Shown here one piece after another: positions 42,213 to 50,770 of a DNA stretch of 64,000 nucleotides. The DNA is taken from positions 23,196-87,195 of the forward strand of contig CAZNWE010000006.1 of the NCBI GenBank assembly GCA_964576715.1, read 5' to 3'. Within the stretch, counting starts at the first letter, position 1. Each line of letters begins with the position of its first letter. The position numbers were made by a program, and so were the translations under genes. The notes under the pieces are model-generated. The model did not search any database. It saw nothing but the letters and a program-made list of their open reading frames with translations, and had not been told where the DNA came from. This DNA comes from SLRI01 sp964576715 (lineage in GTDB: Bacteria > Pseudomonadota > Alphaproteobacteria > Geminicoccales > Geminicoccaceae).

Positions 42213-43031
42213 TCAACCGTCGATCTGCCCGGCAGCCTTCGGGTGGTAGGGGGCGCCCTTCAGCCACAGGCGAAGGGCCTCGGCATGAATGCCACCAATA
42301 ACCTTGAACGTCATGGCGAGATTGCGGCCGAGGCAAAGCGCCAGAGCCCGGTCGTCGAGCGGCCGCCGCCGGCCGCTCTGGCTCGCCGTGAAGAACAGCC
42401 CATCCGGCCCGGTCTCGCGGATCACCAACTCGAGTTCGTCACCCGGCGGCAGCAGTGCAAAATGGTAGACGGCGGTCATGTCGATGAACGGCGAGACGTA
42501 GAACGCTTTGTCGACACTGTGCCGGATGCGGCCGGCGCCGCCGCTGCGCTTGGCGTCGACCGGCAGGACGTAGGCGTGCTGGCCGCCGAAGGTGTTCTTG
42601 ACCTCGTAGAGCACACCGTTGAGCGCACCAGCCGAATCGTAGGCGTAATAGACGCTGAGCGGGTTGAACACGAAGCCCCAGAGCCGCGGGAAGCAGAGCA
42701 GCTCGAGCCGTGCGGGCGGGCCGATGCCAGCCTCGGCGAAGCGCGCCTCGGCCCAAGGGCGAAGCGGCGAGCCATCGCGCGTACCGTGATCCTTGGCCCG
42801 AAACGACAGCACCCCCGGCTGCTCGATCCGCAACAGTCGCAAGCGGTCGGCGATCAGTGGCAACTCGTCGAGATCGAGCAGCAGCGAGAAGACGCGATAG
42901 CGAAAGCGATGGCGCACCGGGCGCAGCCGCTGATGCATCACCATGCCCTCGTAGAGACACGAGCGCAACGGCGGCGCGGCGCCAGCCTCGGTCACGAGCG
43001 GCTGCCGGTCATCGCGGACCGGCCGTCTCAT
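42213..43031 (-). CDS. DUF1365 domain protein
   Basis: About 272 residues. RSCLYEGMVMHQRLRPVRHR and FRYRVFSLLLDLDELP form the diagnostic start of DUF1365 (COG3496), followed by ELLCFPRLWGFVFNPLSVYY, LYEVKNTFGGQHAYVLPV and VDKAFYVSPFIDMTAVYHF. The family nearly always accompanies a COG2907 flavoprotein and a CFA-like methylase, as here, and is required for furan fatty acid formation in Rhodobacter as I recall, although its chemistry is not settled. The start is ATG at 43031, overlapping the flavoprotein stop. Confidence 0.88.
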   Translation of the reverse strand: MRRPVRDDRQPLVTEAGAAPPLRSCLYEGMVMHQRLRPVRHRFRYRVFSLLLDLDELPLIADRLRLLRIEQPGVLSFRAKDHGTRDGSPLRPWAEARFAEAGIGPPARLELLCFPRLWGFVFNPLSVYYAYDSAGALNGVLYEVKNTFGGQHAYVLPVDAKRSGGAGRIRHSVDKAFYVSPFIDMTAVYHFALLPPGDELELVIRETGPDGLFFTASQSGRRRPLDDRALALCLGRNLAMTFKVIGGIHAEALRLWLKGAPYHPKAAGQIDG

Positions 43032-44368
43032 GCCGACTGCGCTGCCGCACGCTCGGGCAGTCCGGCTGCCGAGGCTGCCGGCAGCCGAACCGACCGCTCC
43101 GCCTGCGGCTTCCACGGTGCCTCGACGCCGAGCCTGGCCGCCGCTTCGAGGCCCGAGCGCAGGCCGTCCTCGTGAAACCCGTAGCCGAGCCAGGCACCGG
43201 CGTAGTGGATACCGCCACGCCCCTGGATTTGCCCGAGCCGCTTCTGGGCCGCGATCGCCGCGGCGTCGAAGACGGGGTGATCATAGGCGTATTCGCCGTG
43301 GACCAGAGCCGGGTCAGGCTCGCGCAGCGGGTTCATCGAAACGAACAGCGGCAGTCGCTCGTCGATATTCTGCAGCCGGTTCATCCAATAGGTCACGGCA
43401 ACCCGCCCCTCGGGCTCGTGCAGCCGCGCGGCACTATAGTTCCAGGCGGCCCAGGCCGCACGCCGTTTCGGCATCAGCGACGGATCACTGTGCAGCACCG
43501 CGCGGTTCGGCTGGAACTTGAAGCTGCCGAGGATGTCGCGCTCCTCGTCGTCGGCGTCGAGCAGCACCGCCGCAGTCTGGTCGGCATGCGCCGCCATGAC
43601 CAGCGCATCGAAGCGGAACTGCCCGCCGCGCCCGTCGACCACCTCGACGCCACCGCCGGTCCGGCGCACGGCGACGACCGGTGCTGCCGCCCGGACGCGC
43701 GGCGCGAGAGCCGCCTGAAGGCGACCGACATAGTCTTTCGAACGATGCGTCAAGGTCCGCCAGGCCGGCTGGTCGGCGATGGTCAGCAGGCCGTGATTGG
43801 CAAAGAAGTGGAGGAAGCTGCTGGCGGGAAACGCCAGCATGGTTCGCGTCGGGCAGGACCAGATGGCGGCCGCCATGGGCAGGAGATAGCCACCGGTGAA
43901 GCCCGTGCCGAAGCGATGCTCGTCGAGAAACCGGCCGAGGGTCCAATCGACCCGCTCGGCGGCTTGGAGATGGGCGAGGCCCAGCCGGTTGAAGCGGAGG
44001 ATGTCGCCGAGCATGCGGTAGAAGCGCGGGCGCAGCAGATTGCGACGCTGGGCGAACAGGGCACCGAGCGAGGCGCCGCAATACTCCAACCGGCCGCCGT
44101 CGATGCTGGCCGAGAACGACATGCTGCTCGGCTCGGTTGCCACGTCCAGGTGCGCGAGAAAGGCCGCGAATTCGGGATAATTTTTCTCGTTGTAGACGAT
44201 GAAGCCGGTATCGACATCGACCTTTTGGCCCGCCACCGTGGCGCCCACCGTGTTGCTATGGCCGCCCAGTCGCGGCTCTTTTTCGAACACCAGCACCTGG
44301 TGGCGCCGGGCCAGCAGCCACGCGGCAGAAAGCCCGGCAATGCCCGTGCCGACAACACCGATTTGCAA
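43028..44368 (-). CDS. FAD/NAD(P)-binding amine-oxidase-like flavoprotein (COG2907)
   Basis: About 446 residues. The N-terminal FAD motif is LQIGVVGTGIAGLSAAWLLA, followed by LVFEKEPRLGGHSNTVGATV, DVDTGFIVYNEKNYPEF, WSCPTRTMLAFPASSFLHFF and, at the C-terminus, IHYAGAWLGYGFHEDGLRSG. These are typical of the COG2907 flavoproteins that accompany CFA-like methylases; a desaturase or oxidase role on methylated acyl chains is the likely function. I place the start at a TTG (44368), because GGAG lies nine bases upstream and the FAD motif starts there; an in-frame ATG at 44542 would add 58 unrelated residues. First gene of the operon, 200 bases downstream of the candidate ECF promoter. Confidence 0.85.
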   Translation of the reverse strand: MQIGVVGTGIAGLSAAWLLARRHQVLVFEKEPRLGGHSNTVGATVAGQKVDVDTGFIVYNEKNYPEFAAFLAHLDVATEPSSMSFSASIDGGRLEYCGASLGALFAQRRNLLRPRFYRMLGDILRFNRLGLAHLQAAERVDWTLGRFLDEHRFGTGFTGGYLLPMAAAIWSCPTRTMLAFPASSFLHFFANHGLLTIADQPAWRTLTHRSKDYVGRLQAALAPRVRAAAPVVAVRRTGGGVEVVDGRGGQFRFDALVMAAHADQTAAVLLDADDEERDILGSFKFQPNRAVLHSDPSLMPKRRAAWAAWNYSAARLHEPEGRVAVTYWMNRLQNIDERLPLFVSMNPLREPDPALVHGEYAYDHPVFDAAAIAAQKRLGQIQGRGGIHYAGAWLGYGFHEDGLRSGLEAAARLGVEAPWKPQAERSVRLPAASAAGLPERAAAQSA

Positions 44369-44675
44369 GCGATTGTCTCCGTGAAGCTGAGCGACGCGCT
44401 TTATGGTTTGCTCAGGTGCGTGGCGACGAACCGCCTGTCTTTTCGCCAACGAGCCTACAATGCACACCGGCCTGGGCGTCAAATCCCTGCGGTGGCGGGG
44501 CCCGCCGGCCCCGGGGGAGGAAAGACCGGCGGGCATTGCCACTGGCTTTTCAGCCGGCTGGCTATGAGATGTTACGCCGACCGGTCAGCGACGGATCACG
44601 CGAATCACCGGATCGCGGGAAGTTTTTTTCGCGACCGTTAAGACGTGCTGGCCAATGGGTTCATCCACGCTTCGT
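44369..44675. other. intergenic region holding the lipid-operon promoter and leader
   Basis: 307 bp between the flavoprotein gene and the helix-hairpin-helix gene. It contains the ECF-type promoter at 44571-44598 and a leader of about 200 bases. Within the leader is a perfect GC hairpin, GGGGCC-CGCC-GGCCCC (44497-44512), without a T-run. The end near 44628-44634 has a run of seven Ts on the plus strand. No further gene is visible. Confidence 0.6.
44571..44598 (-). promoter_or_regulatory. candidate ECF sigma (RpoE-ChrR type) promoter of the lipid-modification operon
   Basis: On the minus strand TGATCC (44598-44593), 18 bp spacer, TAACAT starting at 44574. Box and spacing equal those before the photolyase operon (35495-35522). 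Transcription would start near 44564, leaving a leader of about 196 bases to the flavoprotein gene. Confidence 0.6.
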
Positions 44676-45353
44676 TCAGCCGGCCTCTTGCAACGCCTTG
44701 GCCTGCTCGACCCAGCCCTCGCGACCGATGCGCCCCTTGAAGTCCAGCACCTCGTCGATGTGGGCCAGGTCCTCTTCGGAGAGTGCTGCGATCTGCCCGA
44801 ACGTGGTGATCCCGAGTTCGTTCAACCGTTGCTTGAGCACCGGGCCGATGCCTCGAATCCGCTCGAGCTCGTCCGCCGGCCCCGGCGGCGGCTCGAACAG
44901 CCTGCGCACCGGCGCACTCGCCGGTGCGGCTGGCGGGGTATTGGCTGCCAAAGTCGCGCGTTCGGCCAGCAGCCGTTGCCGCGCCGAGGAGCCGGCCGGC
45001 AGCTGGGCCAGCTTGGCGTCGATCTTCCGGCGCGCCTGGGCAATCCGCTCGACCTCTTCCGGGCCGGGGGCCGGGGCTGCCGCCGGCGCTGCGCCGGCGG
45101 GCTTGGCACTCGGGGGCGCTGCCGCAGCGGCGGCCGGCGGCGGCAGGCTCGCCTGCTGCAACTGGCGCAGCCGCTCCTTGGTCTCCTCGTGGGCCGCATC
45201 GGCGCGCCGCACCTCGGCCTCGACATGCTCCAGCTTCTTCTTCCAGCCGGCCTCCATCGCCCCGCGGCTCGCGGCATCGCGGCGCTCGAAGAACCACCAG
45301 GCGCCGATGACGCCCACCACCACGCCGACGATGAAGCCCAAGAGCCAGCTCAC
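44676..45353 (-). CDS. membrane-anchored helix-hairpin-helix protein
   Basis: 225 residues in three parts: an N-terminal membrane helix with glycine zipper (LLGFIVGVVVGVIGAWWFF); a charged coiled coil (about 25-70) and Ala/Pro-rich linker; and a C-terminal helix-hairpin-helix domain, LERIRGIGPVLKQRLNELGI, TTFGQIAALSEEDLAHIDEV, of the type seen in 'predicted flap endonuclease-1-like 5' nuclease' and NADH-dehydrogenase-associated proteins. No nuclease residues are evident, so binding of DNA or protein is the more careful reading. It is followed by nothing co-directional nearby except the lipid operon promoter. Confidence 0.7.
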   Translation of the reverse strand: MSWLLGFIVGVVVGVIGAWWFFERRDAASRGAMEAGWKKKLEHVEAEVRRADAAHEETKERLRQLQQASLPPPAAAAAAPPSAKPAGAAPAAAPAPGPEEVERIAQARRKIDAKLAQLPAGSSARQRLLAERATLAANTPPAAPASAPVRRLFEPPPGPADELERIRGIGPVLKQRLNELGITTFGQIAALSEEDLAHIDEVLDFKGRIGREGWVEQAKALQEAG

Positions 45354-45447
45354 AGCACCCTCCTCCCGCGATGTCCCTGATGCCCCTCGGGTACCGCATT
45401 CGCCCGCTTCATGCCAGGGACCTCACGGCCGAAGCTGCCGGGCCTCA

Positions 45448-47049
45448 TTATCGGCTAGCCGCAAGGATGAGTGCCGCTGCCTTCTCGGCGATCATCACCG
45501 TGGGCGAGTTGGTGTTGCCGGAGGTGATGGTCGGCATGATCGAGGCGTCGACCACCCGCAGCCCGGCCATCCCGTGCACCGCGAGGGTGGGGTCGACCAC
45601 GGCCATGGCCTCCTCGGCCGGCCCCATCCGGCAGGTGCCCACCGGGTGAAAGATCGTCGTGCCGAGCTCGCCCGCCGCCTTGACCAGATCAGCCTCCTCG
45701 GTCACCCCGGCCCCCGGCCGATACTCCTGCGGCCGGAACGCCGCCAACGGTGCCGCCGCCATGATCGTCCGGGTCAGGCGGATCGCGTCCACCGCGACCC
45801 GCCGGTCCTCGTCGGTCGACAGGTAGTTGGGAGTGATCGCCGGGGCCGCCGCGGGCGCGGCCGCCTTGAGCCGCACCGTGCCGCGGCTGGTCGGCCGGAG
45901 GTTGCAGACCGAGGCGGTAATCGCCGGGAAGCGATGCAGCGGCTCGCCGAACCGATCGAGGCTCAAGGGCTGGATGTGGTACTGGACGTTGGGGGTGGCG
46001 AAGCGCGGATCGGTCCGGGCGAACGCCCCCATGGTCGACGGCGCCATGCTCAGCGGCCCGCGTCGATAGAGCGCATAGTCGAGCGCCATCATCGCTTTGC
46101 CCCACAGGCTTGCCGCCTGCTGGTTCAGGGTTCGGGTATTGGCGACCTTGAAGATCGTGCGGATCTGCAGGTGGTCCTGCAGGTTCTCGCCGACACCCTG
46201 AAGGGCGTGGCGGACGCTGATGCCGTGCCGGGCGAGCTCGGCCGGCGGGCCGATGCCGGCGAGCAGCAGCAGCTGTGGCGAGCCGATGGCACCCGCGGCG
46301 AGGATCACCTCACCAGCTGCCGTCGCCGAGCGGCTGCTGCCGCCCTGCTGGTAATCGACGCCTGTCGCCCGCCGGCCGTCGAAGCGCAGCCCGGTGACCT
46401 GCGCGTCGGTGACGACGGCGAGGTTGGGCCGCGAGCGGGCCGGCTTGAGGAACGCCTTGGCGGTCGACCAGCGCACGCCGGAGCGCTGGTTGACGTGGAA
46501 ATAGCCGCAGCCCTCGTTGTCGCCTCGGTTGAAGTCGTCGGTGCTCGGGATGCCGACCGCGGCCGCGGCGTCGCGAAACGCATCGAGGATCGGCCAGGCG
46601 ACCCGAGGCTCCTCGACCCGCCACTCGCCGCCGGCACCGTGCACCGCGTCAGCCCCGCCGGCGAAATCCTCCGACTTCGTGAAATAGGGCAGGACGTCGT
46701 CCCAGCTCCAGCCGGGATTGCCGAGCTGCCGCCAATGGTCGTAGTCGGCGGCCTGGCCGCGCATATAGATCATTCCATTGATCGAGGAGCAGCCACCCAG
46801 CACCCGGCCGCGCGGATAGCGCAAGGCCCGGCCGCCGAGCCCCGGCTCCACCTCGGTCATGAGGCACCAGTCGGTCCTCGGGTTGTTCTGGGTGAAGAGG
46901 TAGCCGATCGGAATGTGGATCCAGATTTGCCGGTCGTGACCGCCGGCCTCGAGCAGCAGCACCCGGTTCTGCGGGTCGGCGGAGAGCCGATTGGCGAGCA
47001 CGCAGCCGGCACTGCCGGCGCCGACGATGATGTAGTCGAACACGTCCAA
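45448..47049 (-). CDS. GMC-family FAD oxidoreductase (choline/alcohol dehydrogenase-like)
   Basis: 533 residues with the FAD-binding DYIIVGAGSAGCVLANRLS at the N-terminus, GMC signature 1 YPRGRVLGGCSSINGMIYMR near residue 80, signature 2 VILAAGAIGSPQLLLLAGIG near 257, and the C-terminal FHPVGTCRMGP and TITSGNTNSPTVMIAEKAA with the active-site His and Asn. Enzymes of this type oxidise choline, long-chain or polyethylene glycol alcohols; no betaine aldehyde dehydrogenase is adjacent, so choline is not specially supported. It is divergent from the Atm1-type transporter with a 223 bp spacer in which I see no clear promoter. Confidence 0.9.
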   Translation of the reverse strand: MDVFDYIIVGAGSAGCVLANRLSADPQNRVLLLEAGGHDRQIWIHIPIGYLFTQNNPRTDWCLMTEVEPGLGGRALRYPRGRVLGGCSSINGMIYMRGQAADYDHWRQLGNPGWSWDDVLPYFTKSEDFAGGADAVHGAGGEWRVEEPRVAWPILDAFRDAAAAVGIPSTDDFNRGDNEGCGYFHVNQRSGVRWSTAKAFLKPARSRPNLAVVTDAQVTGLRFDGRRATGVDYQQGGSSRSATAAGEVILAAGAIGSPQLLLLAGIGPPAELARHGISVRHALQGVGENLQDHLQIRTIFKVANTRTLNQQAASLWGKAMMALDYALYRRGPLSMAPSTMGAFARTDPRFATPNVQYHIQPLSLDRFGEPLHRFPAITASVCNLRPTSRGTVRLKAAAPAAAPAITPNYLSTDEDRRVAVDAIRLTRTIMAAAPLAAFRPQEYRPGAGVTEEADLVKAAGELGTTIFHPVGTCRMGPAEEAMAVVDPTLAVHGMAGLRVVDASIMPTITSGNTNSPTVMIAEKAAALILAASR

Positions 47050-47272
47050 GCTGCCGCCGCCTCCCGTTCAGCACCTTTATGGCTGCACGGTAGCCACTGG
47101 CCCGGCCGGCCGCAACGGTCGGTCGCGCGCCATCCGCGCTTGCCCTCGCGGCATCGGCTGCCCACGTTGCGGTCATGCAGCTTGGAACGATTATCGACTG
47201 GGTTTCGGCGCGCGTGTCGCGTGGTCCGTCCCGTGGCCAACGCGACCAGCGGCCCGCGCGGGCGGCCGGGCG

Positions 47273-49096
47273 TTGAGCGGCCGTCGCGGCAGCGCCCCGC
47301 CCTTGCCCCAGCCGCCGGTCGAGAAGAGCTGGGCCGAACTCGCCCGGTTCGCCATGCCCTATGTCTGGCCGGCCGGCGAGACCGGGCTCAGGGTCCGCGT
47401 GGTCCTGGCCTTCGCCTGCCTCCTGGTCGCCAAGATCGTCACGGTTTACATCCCGTTCTTTCTCAAATGGACGATCGACGCGCTGAGCGAGCCCGGCCTG
47501 TCGGTCATCCCCCTGGCGCTGCTGCTCGGCTACGGTGCCACCCGGCTACTCGGCTCGGTCTTTCAGCAGTTGCGCGACGCGCTGTTCGCCAAGGTGGGGG
47601 CGCGGGCCGGCCGCCGGCTGGCGCTGGCCGTCTACACCCACCTGTTCGACCTGTCGCTCCGCTACCACCTGGAGCGCCGCACCGGCGAGCTGGCGCGGGC
47701 GATCGACCGCGGGGTGAAGGCGCTCTCGTTCTTGTTGCGGACCGCGCTCTTCAGCCTCGGTCCGACGCTGCTCGAGTTCGCCCTGGTGATCGGCATCCTG
47801 CTCTGGAACTACCCGCCGAGCTTCGCCGGGGTGGTCTTCGTCACCATCGGCGGCTACGCCGTCTTCACGGTGACCACCACCGACTGGCGGACCGAGATCC
47901 GCCGCGAACTCAACGCCGCCGACAACGCCTTCAATGCGTCTGCGGTCGACGGGCTCATCAACTACGAGGTGGTCAAGGCGTTCGCCAACGAGGGCTTCGA
48001 GCGCCGCCGCCTCGACGGCCAGCTCAGCCGCTACGAGGCCGCCGCGGTCAAGTCCGAGACGACGCTCGCCTTCCTCAATGGCGGGCAGGCCGCGATCATC
48101 GCCCTCGGGGTGACGCTGTTGATGATCATGGCGGCGCGCGGGGTGGTGGCCGGATCGCTCACCATCGGCGACGTCGTGCTGCTCAACGCCTTCCTCCTCC
48201 AGCTCTACCAGCCCTTGAACTTCCTCGGCGTGGTCTATCGCGAGATCCGCCAGTCGCTCACCGATCTCGAGCACATCGAGGCTCTCCTCGCCCTTACCCC
48301 GGAGGTCGCCGACCGGCCGGATGCGAGACCGCTGGTGGTGACCGAGGGCAGCGTCCGCTTCGACCGTGTCCGCTTCGCCTATGACGACCGCCGGCCGCTG
48401 GTCGACGACCTCGGCTTTGCGGTGCCGGGCGGGCAGAAGCTCGGCATCGTCGGCCCGACCGGGGCCGGCAAGTCGACGATCGTCCGCCTGCTGTTTCGCT
48501 TCTACGACACGGGCGCCGGCGTGGTCAGCATCGACGGCCAGGACATTGCCGGGGTCACCCAACAGTCGCTGCGCGAGCAGATCGGGCTCGTGCCGCAGGA
48601 CACCGTGCTGTTCAACGATACCATCGAGACCAACATCGCCTACGGCCGGCCGGGCGCCAGTCACGAGGAAATCGTCGAGGCCGCCAGGCTGGCACAGATC
48701 CACGACTTCATCGTCAGCCTGCCCGACGGCTACGCGACGCTCGTCGGCGAGCGCGGCCTCAAGCTCTCCGGCGGCGAGAAGCAGCGCGTCGCCATCGCCC
48801 GGGTGCTGTTGAAGAACCCGCCGATCCTGATCCTCGACGAGGCGACCTCGGCCCTCGACAGCGGCACCGAGCACTCGCTCCAGGAAGCACTCGGCCGGGC
48901 CGCCAGCGGCCGCACCACGCTCGTCATCGCGCATCGCCTCTCGACCATCACCGATGCCGACCAGATCATCGTCATGGAGGAAGGCCGGGTGGTCGAGCGC
49001 GGCAGCCACACCGAGCTGGTCGCCAAGGACGGCCTCTACGCCCGCCTCTGGCAGCGCCAGCAGGCCGAGGAAGCGGTGCCGATCGCGGCACAGTAG
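47273..49096 (+). CDS. Atm1/HMT1-type ABC exporter (fused permease-ATPase)
   Basis: A 607-residue half-transporter. Six membrane helices (about 40-330) include YHLERRTGELARAIDRGVKA and INYEVVKAFANEGFERRR, both typical for Atm1. The ATPase has Walker A GPTGAGKST (394-402), QIGLVPQDTVLFNDTIETNI, signature LSGGEKQR (498-505) and ILILDEATSALDSG. Atm1-like exporters move glutathione-bound metal or sulfur compounds across the inner membrane in alphaproteobacteria. The start is a TTG at 47273 with no clear ribosome site, so it may lie elsewhere near the N-terminus. Confidence 0.9.
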   Translation: MSGRRGSAPPLPQPPVEKSWAELARFAMPYVWPAGETGLRVRVVLAFACLLVAKIVTVYIPFFLKWTIDALSEPGLSVIPLALLLGYGATRLLGSVFQQLRDALFAKVGARAGRRLALAVYTHLFDLSLRYHLERRTGELARAIDRGVKALSFLLRTALFSLGPTLLEFALVIGILLWNYPPSFAGVVFVTIGGYAVFTVTTTDWRTEIRRELNAADNAFNASAVDGLINYEVVKAFANEGFERRRLDGQLSRYEAAAVKSETTLAFLNGGQAAIIALGVTLLMIMAARGVVAGSLTIGDVVLLNAFLLQLYQPLNFLGVVYREIRQSLTDLEHIEALLALTPEVADRPDARPLVVTEGSVRFDRVRFAYDDRRPLVDDLGFAVPGGQKLGIVGPTGAGKSTIVRLLFRFYDTGAGVVSIDGQDIAGVTQQSLREQIGLVPQDTVLFNDTIETNIAYGRPGASHEEIVEAARLAQIHDFIVSLPDGYATLVGERGLKLSGGEKQRVAIARVLLKNPPILILDEATSALDSGTEHSLQEALGRAASGRTTLVIAHRLSTITDADQIIVMEEGRVVERGSHTELVAKDGLYARLWQRQQAEEAVPIAAQ

Positions 49097-49151
49097 GCGA
49101 CGACGGCGCCGCCACACCGTGCCCGACATGGCCCTTTCCCGGCACCGCGCC

Positions 49152-49157
49152 TATAGT
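49152..49157 (+). promoter_or_regulatory. possible -10 element for the nrdR-rib operon
   Basis: TATAGT, 38 bp before the nrdR start and 55 bp after the Atm1-type gene. The -35 region is not recognisable. I saw no FMN riboswitch in the 99 bp leader. Confidence 0.35.
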
Positions 49158-49195
49158 CCGCCGACTTGCCACTGAGGCGGCTCGAGAGGCGCGAC

Positions 49196-49663
49196 ATGCG
49201 GTGTCCGTTTTGCGGATCCGAGGATACCCAGGTGAAGGATTCGCGGCCGGTCGAGGACGCGACCTCGATCCGCCGGCGGCGGCAGTGTGCGGGCTGCGGG
49301 GCCAGGTTCACCACCTTCGAGCGGGTGCAGCTGCGCGACCTCGTGGTCTTGAAGAAGGACGGCAAGCGCGTCCCCTTCGATCGCGACAAGCTGGCCCGCT
49401 CGATCGCCATCGCGATCCGCAAACGCGGCGTCGACCAGGAGCAGATCGAGCGGATCGTCAACGGCATCGTCCGGCGGATCGAGACCAGCGGCGAGCATGA
49501 GGTGCCGACGACCCGGATCGGCGAGCTCGCCATGGACGCCCTGGCAAAGCTGGACGAGGTCGCCTATGTCCGCTTCGCCTCGGTTTATCGCGACTTCGCC
49601 ACGGCGCGCGACTTCGAGGAGTTCATCCGCCGGTTGCCGGAGGCCGAGGACGCGGAGTCCTGA
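49196..49663 (+). CDS. nrdR: transcriptional repressor NrdR
   Basis: A 155-residue repressor of ribonucleotide reductase genes. The N-terminal zinc ribbon is MRCPFCGSEDTQVKDSRP with CxxC and, later, RRRQCAGCGARFTTFERVQL with the second CxxC. The ATP-cone domain begins VLKKDGKRVPFDRDKLARSI and carries the ATP/dATP-binding residues; FEEFIRRLPEAED ends it. NrdR senses dATP/ATP and binds NrdR boxes. It is the first gene of the riboflavin operon, as in most alphaproteobacteria. Confidence 0.95.
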   Translation: MRCPFCGSEDTQVKDSRPVEDATSIRRRRQCAGCGARFTTFERVQLRDLVVLKKDGKRVPFDRDKLARSIAIAIRKRGVDQEQIERIVNGIVRRIETSGEHEVPTTRIGELAMDALAKLDEVAYVRFASVYRDFATARDFEEFIRRLPEAEDAES

Positions 49664-49690
49664 TCGCCGGCTTTCTGAAAGCCCGTCATC

Positions 49691-50731
49691 TTGCCCGTCT
49701 CGATCGATCCCGCCGACGCCCGCTTCATGCAGCTGGCGCTCGCCCTGGGCGAGCGCCAGCTCGGCCGCACGGCACCCAATCCTTCGGTCGGCTGTGTCAT
49801 CGTCAAGGACGGTGTGGTGGTCGGCCGTGGCTGGACGCATACCGGTGGCCGGCCGCATGCCGAGACGGAGGCGCTGGCGCGGGCCGGCGAAGCGGCTCGC
49901 GGTGCCACCGCCTACGTCACCCTCGAGCCCTGCTCGAACTGGGGGCAGACGCCGCCTTGTTGCCGGGCGCTGATCGATGCCGGCATTCGGCGGGTGGTGA
50001 TCGGCTGCGTCGACCCCGACCCGCGGGTCGACGGCAAGGGCATCGCCTGGCTCCGCGCCGCCGGGCTCGAGGTCGTTGTCGGCGTCCGCGAGGCCGAGGC
50101 CCTGACGCAAAATCTCGGGCTTTATCGGCGGATTCGTGAGCAGCGGCCGATGGTCGGCCTCAAGCTCGCGACCAGCCTCGACGGGCGGATCGCCACGCGC
50201 ACCGGCGACAGCCGCTGGATCACCGGCGAGGCGGCGCGCCGCTTCGGCCATCGGCTGCGGGCCAGCCACGATGCGATCATGATCGGCTCGGGCACGGCAC
50301 TCGCCGACGATCCCGAGCTTTCCTGCCGCCTGCCCGGGCTCGAGGGCCGCTCGCCCATCCGCGTCGTCATGGACCGCCGGGGCCGCCTGCCACGGCGCAG
50401 CCGGCTGGTCGCCACCGCAGCCGCGCTGCCGCTCATCCATGTCACCGACGCCGACGGCGATCCGTCCCTGCCGGCCGTCTTGACCCGGCTCGCCGCGCGC
50501 GGCATCACTCGGCTGCTGGTCGAGGGCGGGGCCCGGCTCGCGGGCAGCTTTCTCGCCGCCGGTCTGGTCGATCGGCTCTACCTCTTCACCGCCCCCTGCC
50601 TGATCGGGGGCGACGGTGCGGCCGGCGTGCCGGGCCTCGGGATCGAGCGCCTGGTCGATGCGCAGCGTTGGCGCGAGGTGGCGTCGCGGTCGCTGCCGCC
50701 GGATCGATTGTCCGTGCTCGAGCCCGCCTGA
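49691..50731 (+). CDS. ribD: riboflavin biosynthesis deaminase/reductase RibD
   Basis: 346 residues. The N-terminal deaminase domain has NPSVGCVIVKDGVVVGRGW, the zinc site HAETEAL and LEPCSNWGQTPPCCRALI; the usual H after PCS is N here. The C-terminal reductase domain has VGLKLATSLDGRIATRTGDS, RWITGEAARR, DAIMIGSGTALADDPELSCR and LLVEGGARLAGSFL. It performs the second and third steps of riboflavin synthesis. The start is probably the TTG at 49691; no ATG precedes the conserved NPSVG region closely except at residue 13. Confidence 0.92.
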   Translation: MPVSIDPADARFMQLALALGERQLGRTAPNPSVGCVIVKDGVVVGRGWTHTGGRPHAETEALARAGEAARGATAYVTLEPCSNWGQTPPCCRALIDAGIRRVVIGCVDPDPRVDGKGIAWLRAAGLEVVVGVREAEALTQNLGLYRRIREQRPMVGLKLATSLDGRIATRTGDSRWITGEAARRFGHRLRASHDAIMIGSGTALADDPELSCRLPGLEGRSPIRVVMDRRGRLPRRSRLVATAAALPLIHVTDADGDPSLPAVLTRLAARGITRLLVEGGARLAGSFLAAGLVDRLYLFTAPCLIGGDGAAGVPGLGIERLVDAQRWREVASRSLPPDRLSVLEPA

Positions 50732-50770
50732 CGCCTCCCCGAGACCCCTGGGATCATTGCTGGACGACCC

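Noticed and set aside
44416..48384. A very long open frame of about 1,320 codons on the plus strand
   Set aside because: It lies antisense to the HhH and GMC genes and out of frame with the Atm1-type gene. The translation is Arg/Pro/Gly-rich without domains, as expected for a shadow frame in GC-rich DNA.
49097..49195. FMN riboswitch before the riboflavin operon
   Set aside because: The leader is only 99 bp and contains none of the conserved RFN element segments.
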